Origin: Linum tenue
Lineage: Eukaryota; Streptophyta; Magnoliopsida; Malpighiales; Linaceae
Assembly (NCBI GenBank): GCA_946122785.1
Contig: CAMGYJ010000007.1
Span: 39,891,587 to 39,955,586, forward strand
Length of the DNA: 64,000 nt
Direction: 5' to 3'
Shown: positions 58,151 to 64,000 of the stretch, one piece after another
Layout of the letters: the number at the start of each line of letters is the position of its first letter
How positions within the stretch are numbered: position 1 is the first letter of the stretch
Made by a program: the position numbers and the translations under genes
The notes under the pieces: model-generated
What the model was told of the DNA's origin: nothing
The model's input: only the letters and a program-made list of their open reading frames with translations
Database searches by the model: none

Positions 58151-59780
58151 ATGGTCGACGTTTCATGGAAGAGGAGGATGATGGAGCCATTCCCTTGCTT
58201 TCATGTTGTGAAGAGTCCTTGTCTTCATTCGAGATGAATTTGGAGACAGCTTCGAGGAAAGATCGTGCCACGGCTTGAGGATCCCCAGTGAAGAGGTCTA
58301 GCTTACGGATTTTTTCGGGGAATAGTGACCCAAACAAGGTCGAGGTTGAATCATGGGCCGGCGTAAAGAACTCAAACTTCACATCAAGAGAGGATGTCTC
58401 CTGCCAGTACACATATTTCTCATCTTGCTCCGTTGTTAGAGGCCTTCGCTTGGTGGGAGCTTCGAAGTTACGGGATGATGGTAGAGAAATTGGCCACATC
58501 TGGGTAAGGCCGAACTGACGAGCAACATAGTGAGGGTTGTATACCTCAGCATATGCATGACCCTTGGGGTTTGGAGGATTGAACAAGATGTCTCGTGCTT
58601 GAGGCCAACTCCTCCACTGGCATGTGAAAACTAACCAGTTCGTAGTGGGCTTTGGTGGTTTCTCTTGAAAAATCCTCGTGAAGGAAGATGGCCCAACTCA
58701 ACGTGAAAGGAAAGGGGTGAAAGTCTCCAGCTTGTCCATCGTGTAGAAGATGGTGAAGTATTCGACAAAGTCTTTGCCCAATGGTTCAGCTCGTATGTAG
58801 TGGTGACCATATGAAGCTGGCATGGTGGTGTTAAGCATCGTGTCTATCAATGGCAATGGTTTGCATAACATTGGGAAGTAAGCATAAAGCCATAGAGGTA
58901 CTAGCCAAAGAGGTCCAAAGCCCGTTACATTCTTGGTGCCGGATGTCACTTGAATGATGAGAGAATGCATGCCATAGTAGAGGTTGGCAAGGATGATGTC
59001 CGGGAAGTCAGCAACGGGGTCACCTTCAGCGAGCTGGTGGGATAGGTATGACAGGGTCTTGCACGGCCCCGGGGTGTGTGGGCATATGATAAACTTGTAG
59101 AGCCAGTAATGGATGAAGCATGCACGTTCTTCGTCGGTGATAGGCTCGGTAGTGAGCTTTCGAAATTTCTCATAAAGTGCTGTAAACGAAGTCAGGGCAA
59201 TATTGGCTCTTTGAGGACGTTCTTCCTGAAGGCCAGGCAAGGAAGTTAAGCTAGTGAGAGCTACCACGTCCATGAGGGTGATGGTCATGGCACCAAGGGG
59301 GAAGACAAAACAATTGGAGCCGGTGGACCAGAAGCACAATGCTGCTTGAAAGAGTTGGGGATCAGGGTCTCGCATCAGGGTGGTCAAGGATAACAGTCGA
59401 GAAATGCCAGCATCACCCCATAAGTTGGTGGTGGTTTTTTCCTTCTTGAGTCTTCGATACCAAGTGTTGAAGTCAATGTCTCTTTGGGGCCATGATCTCA
59501 TCAATTTCTTCTGCTTATGGAGTGTGAAGAAAGGAGACGTCTTTGGGTCGGCCTTGAAGAGCAATTGGCCGCCGCCTAGTGGGTACAGGTTAAGTTTCTT
59601 GGCTTCCGGAGATTTAAAATTGGAGAAGAAAGGACCCAGCTTGCCCGTCTTGTCATCCTTTATAGACAAGTACGTGAAGTTTAGGCCGGGTTCTGCCTTC
59701 AATGCACTGAGTTGCTTGCGGTACTCCCGAGTGGCTCTAGAGATCTCCTTCTTTTCTTTCTCTCTCTCGGTGTCACTCAT
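58151..59780 (-). pseudogene. Antisense plant-mobile-domain (PMD) exon
   Basis: ATG at 59780-59778 (MSDTEREKEKKEISRATREY), preceded by a TTGTAG acceptor, so a 5'-UTR intron (59782-59883, AAG|GTGAGAG donor) is likely. The PMD signature reads LWGDAGISRLLSLTTLMRDP, AALCFWSTGSNCFVFPLGAM and TITLMDVVALTSLTSLPGL. The domain is the aminotransferase-like plant mobile domain, of unknown molecular role, found in transposons and in MAIN-type silencing and genome-stability proteins. One in-frame TGA (58700-58698) interrupts it; the same frame continues to a GTAAGT donor at 58150-58145. A short exon near 58003-58050 is likely, but its joins could not be fitted to the frame. Confidence 0.85.
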
Positions 59781-59985
59781 CCTACAAGAGAATGATGAAG
59801 GAGGGTTAGACACATGCTTCAACGTAAATATAAAAAAAATTGGATGGCGGCCATTAGTGGTGATGGAGAATTTTTTCTCTCACCTTGCGTTGCTTGCTTG
59901 AAGACCACGTTGAATTTGAGAGCTCCTATCGGAATGTAGTATGTGGAAGTATGTGAAGATGTGAAGAATGAGAAGGGGAGGTCTC

Positions 59986-59993
59986 TATTTATA
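59986..59993 (-). promoter_or_regulatory. TATA box for the antisense PMD gene
   Basis: TATAAATA on the minus strand, about 100 nt before the 5'-UTR intron donor. It implies transcription against the retrotransposon, independent of its LTR. Confidence 0.7.
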
Positions 59994-60119
59994 GAGTTGG
60001 AGGAAGCTATAATGAGAGATTCCTTTACAGTTATGGAAAGGATTTGATTGCATTAGAATCCTAGAAGGAGAAGGAAACAAGAATCCTAGCCAAACATGGC
60101 AAGAAAAAAAAAACAAAAA

Positions 60120-60804
60120 TCATACGTATGTAATATGCAGACTTACCGCCGTGGAGGAAGGGAAATAGAGCTCCGGCCTGTGTTGATTCTCCGTAAATCA
60201 ATTGGAGAAGGAAAAAAAAAACAAAAAAAGGGCTAAGTGGTTAGGGTGGATGGCGTGTGTCGTATAGGAAGGGTGATTGGTGATTAGTCACTAAGCCAAA
60301 TCAGTAACCATAGGAAAAACAATCGGCCAGCAGGCCAAAGCAAGATAGTAAACGAACGCCCGAGAAGGAGGGGTGGGCTTTGTCATTAACTTATGATGCT
60401 TTTCATCCCGCCAGTACCCTAAATTGGTTATGGCCATTTTAATTAACCTATTAATTAGCCAACTAATTAATTCACAAGGGAAGAGGTAGTCTAATGTGTG
60501 GCCATGAAAAGCATTGGAAAGATAGGGAGTCTCATTGAGGTGGCTATATTGACTGTTACTGTGGCCCTGCAGCTTCGTAAAGGAATTGGGGATGGTGAAC
60601 ATGTTGGCTTTATATTGAAGCCGATTTTAGTTGAGAGGGCCACGGGTCTTGTAGCAATTGTTAGGTGGTTAATACAACTTAGTGTAGATGACGCCAATGC
60701 GAGGTGGTGGCTTGGTTGTGTTTTTATTAAATAAAGCCAACGAGGTGGCTTAAGTGGTATAGTTGATATAAACTACTTAGTCCATAATCCTTACGCACTA
60801 AGTA
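60120..60804. other. Tat element region between antisense promoter and polypurine tract
   Basis: Non-coding. It holds the upstream sequence of the antisense promoter. Several A-runs (60105, 60210-60226) and a plus-strand 78-codon frame at 60498-60734 are of no recognised significance. Confidence 0.5.
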
Positions 60805-60817
60805 GTTGGGGGGCATT
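60805..60817 (+). other. Polypurine tract of the Tat element
   Basis: GTTGGGGGGCATT immediately precedes TGTTTACC of the 3' LTR. Confidence 0.75.
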
Positions 60818-62494
60818 TGTTTACCACTAAAAAATCACTCAATACCACATTGATTATTTTCAAGAGGTGGTAGTGATTTATAAGGCCAACTTAACCATGT
60901 TAATTAAATTGGTTTAGGTTGGGGCTAAATAATGGTATTCTGGGCTTCATACCAGGTACCTCAACACATCACTTGACCCATCAAACACTCACCCATCACG
61001 CAAGGAGGGTCAAGTGTCAAGCGTGTTGACACCCTTCAACATCAACCACCCAAGTCGTGAAGACCCAACCACAAGGGGGTCATCGCGAGTACCCTTTCGC
61101 CGTGTGGTGGCAAAGAGAGCGAAAATATTGGCTAAGTGTTGAGACCCACAGCACAAGGGGGTCAAGCATGCCACCGCAAGGGGGGTCATGCATGACACCG
61201 TCCAAGGGGGTCAAGCACAAAGGGGGTCATGCATGACACCTACCTCGCGGGTGAGTACTCCTAGACATGATGAGGTGAAGAAAGCCAAAATATTGGCTAA
61301 GTGTTGAGACCCACAAGTCCAAGGGGGTCAAGCATGACACCGCAAGGGGGGTCATGCATGACACTGTCCAAGGGGGTCATGCATGACACCTACCTCGTGG
61401 GTAAGTACTCCTAGACATGATGAGGTGAAGAAAGCCAAAATTTGGCTAAGTGTTGAGACCCACAGCACCAGGGGGGTCATGCATGATACCATCCAAGGGG
61501 TCTAGCCGCCTACCAGCAAGTCACTAGACCGTGATGGGAAAGAAGGCGAAAATTTGGCTAAGTGTGAGACCCATAGCACAAGGGGGGTCAGACATGACAT
61601 CAGCCCAGGGGGTTCAAGCACTATGCCATCTACCTACCTTGCACCAAGGGGTTCAAGCATGACATCACGCAAGGGGGGTCATGCATGACATCGTCCAAGG
61701 GGGTCAAGCACAAGGGGTTCAAGTATGATACCATCCAAGGTGAGTCGAGTATGACGAGAAGCAAGGGGGTCTAGCCGCCTACTGGGTATCAAGCATGTTG
61801 GCAAGGGAAGAAGGGCAACGCGAGTCCCTAGACCATTGTGGTGAAGAAAGCCAAAATTCGGCTTCGGCTAAGTATGGAGATACAACCACCAGGGGGGTCA
61901 TGCATGACACCGTCCAAGGGGGTCAAGCACCAGATACCAAACACTAGGGAGTCAAGCATGATGCCACCCCAAGGGGGTCAGTTCGGATCCATCGAACCCC
62001 CAAGCACCCTGGTGTCGAGCATGACGTCATGTCAAGGTGGTTAGTACGAGTACCACCAAGTGTGAAGCCTTCACTCATCAAACAATACACCTCCATGGCA
62101 CAAGGGTCAGTTATCAAGTGGCAAGCACGCAAAGCAAGCTACATCAAACACCAAGCAGTGGAGCAGCGGTTACCAAGAGGCGGTTGCACGATGGTTACAA
62201 GGGATGGCTATAAATAGGAGAAACAAAGACGAAGCAAGGGTTCCACAACCAATCATTTGACACACTATGTCAAAATTTATCTTTTCTCTGCAAATCAGCT
62301 TTTAGTTTTCGGAGCTCTCACTGAACCTCCATAGGAGTAGAGTAACGTAGCTTGTTCCCAAAAAACCATCAAAACATCAAACACCCTCGTTCGAACATTG
62401 TTCAGAGAGGAGTGGACCGTGTAATTATCGTTGTCCAAGAAGTCAAAGGTGCATTGGTTGAAATCAAACACAAGTTTTTCCTCGCCGGAAAACA
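60818..62494 (+). repeat. 3' LTR of the Tat element
   Basis: TGTTTACC…GGAAAACA, 1677 bp, paired with 49207-50872. It contains the same minisatellite (about 61000-61990) with seven exact CATGCATG sites and TATAAATA at 62219-62226. Small indels of whole minisatellite units separate the two LTRs. Confidence 0.95.
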
Positions 62495-62499
62495 ATGAT

Positions 62500-63490
62500 T
62501 CTACTTTGACATAAATTCATGTCATGTGATTGATTTCCAAACTTGATCGATTTTGAATAAATTTTGGTTCTTAGGTTAGAGTGAGAAATCCCCTTTGTTA
62601 GCTTAGAACACCCATAAATTGAAAAGAGGGGAAAAGTTGCCTGAAAGTGAATTAGGGCAGCTTAGTAAAGGGATACAAAATGTTCTTAATGCAATTGAGT
62701 TACTAGGGTTGCTTGTTAATGATTTTCATTCCTTATGGAAATTATTATAACTGCATGAATAGTAATTTCTGTTAATCTAGGTTTCCCTACACTACTACAG
62801 TTAGTTGTACTGATCAAATTCCTTCTTCAATTGCATCTTGATCCAACTCTAAGGGTAGTTCGAGCAACTTGTTCATCTCTTGAATAAAACTCAACTTGGA
62901 ACTTAACTCAGTTGTTAATGGAGTAGTACGGTTCGTTCGTACTTTAAATTAAAACAACCTAAATTGGCTAGATAGTAAATCGACATTGAGTATTAATGCA
63001 TGTAAAGTCCTATGAAATAAAACATGATACCACCATACTACTAATTTGACTCGGTACAATTGCCAATCAAAGCCTAATTAATGATGTTAGAGGCTGTTAC
63101 TTGTTAGGTTTTGCTTATCAATGAATAATGATTGGATAATTTTCCAATTTCATTAATTAGACATGGAGTTAACTAATTAAGAGTCGAAGCCTGGGCTTCA
63201 TCTTCCTCTAGAAAATTCCTTACCGATAAACCGACATGAAAATATGAACTAATTTAGGAAACTGCAACGGCATAAACAATGTCACTGGAAGCAACAATAT
63301 TATCGGTATTAACTTCTACAACTGTCATTCTGTAACAATCATAACAGAGCCATATTGGAGATGGTTCTATACTTATACACATGAACAACCACATTTTGCA
63401 GCCACGTTCACTGCCTTATCCACGATCTTGAAACATGCATTAAATCAACACTGAATGGTCAGTTTGTTACGACTTATCCGAAGGACATCG
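62500..63490. other. Probable old Athila-type LTR and unassigned sequence
   Basis: Words such as GGCTAGATAGTAAATC and the closing TACCACCATACTAC…GTACAATTGCC stretch (62965-63065) resemble the 3' part of Athila LTRs. Sequence after about 63100 is unassigned. Confidence 0.4.
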
Positions 63491-63617
63491 TGTTAGAAAC
63501 CCACTTTCACTGGGTTTCTATTATTATTGTTATTAGCATAGGGATAATTATTGGGAGTTGGGCGGTCAGGAGTTGCCCGACTAGGGTAGGGTTAGCAGTA
63601 GGTTTTCGATATTTTCC

Positions 63618-63626
63618 TATAAATAT
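63618..63626 (+). promoter_or_regulatory. Possible TATA box before the DUF4283 ORF
   Basis: TATAAATAT about 200 bp before ATG 63815. A 9-bp-stem hairpin (AGAAACCCA / TGGGTTTCT, 63495-63519) lies farther upstream. Confidence 0.4.
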
Positions 63627-63814
63627 GTATGCGGGTTCTTTCATGAGAATTAAGAAAAGAGAAAAAAAAAAATTAATCAATACAGAGTGAGAAAGTAGAG
63701 TGTTGGGCGATTAGGGTTTGTGTTGTGCGATCTAGTCGCCGTGACGGCGCCTGAGCCGGTGCAATCTGTTCCCCCTCTTCTCTTTTCTGTGGTATTAGTT
63801 CTTCCTAATTCGTC

Positions 63815-64000
63815 ATGGCGTCATCATCGACTTCAGCTCCTGAGTTGATTCCGACGAAGCCATGGGCGAGCTTATTCGGCATTGCTGAGGCAAATCGCCT
63901 CTGTTACATCAAGCCTGAGGTCGTGAATGGTGGATTGAGGATGCCAAAGTCGGTAAGAGAGGAAGGTGCGGCGAGGTGGAAACACTGTCTGGTGGGCCAA
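63815..64000 (+). CDS. DUF4283-type ORF1, N-terminus only (runs off the window)
   Basis: ATG at 63815, open for 62 codons to the window end. MASSSTSAPELIPTKPWASL, LFGIAEANRLCYIKPEVVNG and GAARWKHCLVGQ match the beginning of DUF4283, paralleling AQLFDVAPTNRMQYQPLEKV and WKGCLIGLFVG of the pseudogene at 17773. It is most likely the nucleic-acid-binding ORF1 of a LINE. No lesion is seen in the visible part, and what follows is outside the window. Confidence 0.75.
   Translation, partial: MASSSTSAPELIPTKPWASLFGIAEANRLCYIKPEVVNGGLRMPKSVREEGAARWKHCLVGQ

Larger units (their letters stand above)
49207..62494 (+). mobile_element. Complete Tat-lineage Ty3/gypsy retrotransposon with antisense gene
   Basis: 5' LTR 49207-50872, 3' LTR 60818-62494 and perfect 5-bp TSD ATGAT (49202-49206 and 62495-62499); 13,288 bp. 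Plus-strand order is gag remnant, protease, RT, RNase H, second (archaeal-type) RNase H, integrase. The second RNase H places it in the Tat clade. A 4.7-kb region between integrase and the polypurine tract carries a minus-strand plant-mobile-domain gene with its own promoter. Gag is mostly missing and pol has about three frameshifts and two or more stops, so it is non-autonomous today. The LTRs are still very similar, with at least four substitutions in the first 150 bp, so it is younger than its neighbours. Confidence 0.95.

Noticed and set aside
63130..63480. Short minus-strand frames with a Cys-rich end (KCGCSC) as a host gene exon
   Set aside because: Too short, not attributable to a family, and exon joins could not be confirmed.
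63494..63791. Possible copia-type 5' LTR (TGTTAGAAACCC…) with a TGGTATTAG primer-like site at 63790
   Set aside because: The sequence before TGGTATTAG does not end in CA, no second LTR is in view, and the ORF that follows is DUF4283-type, which fits a LINE better than copia gag.

Overview
This is plant nuclear DNA, almost certainly from a flowering plant and probably a eudicot. It is dominated by nested LTR retrotransposons. I recognise one intact spliced host protein gene (a NodH-like sulfotransferase, six exons, minus strand, 13761-16374) and one intact-looking nuclear tRNA gene (tRNA-Ile(AAU), minus strand, 8270-8343). The species cannot be fixed from the sequence.

Layout, left to right. 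1-5.5 kb: 3' part of a Ty1/copia, Sirevirus-like element whose pol is broken by one stop and one frameshift. It is followed by an intact extra ORF (3406-4410) and the 3' LTR. 6.08-7.19 kb: a Mutator-type element with long terminal inverted repeats, a perfect 9-bp target duplication and 17 exact copies of the palindrome GGTCGACC. 7.5-8.35 kb: tandem duplications around the tRNA-Ile gene, with tRNA 5'-part pseudogenes. 8.6-9.3 kb: a decayed RNase H-like domain and a 197-bp MITE. 10.1-10.6 kb: two tandem duplications (2 x 126 and 2 x 103 bp). 13.7-16.4 kb: the sulfotransferase gene. 17.8-18.9 kb: a LINE ORF1 (DUF4283) pseudogene.

18.9-28.2 kb: Athila-lineage Ty3/gypsy remnants, including an element (20963-28209) with only gag and protease. 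A second copy of the MITE and a solo LTR are inserted in it. 28.2-35.9 kb: plant mitochondrial DNA carrying nad2 exons 1 and 2 with an unspliced group II intron and unedited codons. It ends at a 10-N assembly gap. 35.9-41.4 kb: a minus-strand gag-protease relative of the previous element, fused head-to-head to the plus-strand 3' part and 3' LTR of another. 41.4-47.8 kb: another decayed minus-strand Ty3/gypsy gag-protease element. 48.0-48.35 kb: a LINE reverse-transcriptase fragment.

49207-62494: the best preserved mobile element, a 13.3-kb Tat-lineage Ty3/gypsy retrotransposon with both LTRs and a perfect ATGAT target duplication. It encodes protease, RT, two RNase H domains and integrase on the plus strand, although most of gag is missing. 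On the minus strand it carries a multi-exon plant-mobile-domain gene with its own TATA box. Its LTRs contain minisatellite arrays holding seven RY (CATGCATG) motifs each. The window ends inside the start of another DUF4283 ORF (63815-64000).

The elements act as independent genomic parasites and do not form an operon or pathway. The most interesting signals are the antisense gene inside the Tat element, the short-palindrome arrays that recur in unrelated mobile elements, the recurring gag-protease-only Athila design, and the mitochondrial segment abutting an assembly gap. I did not find a convincing wholly new biological system.
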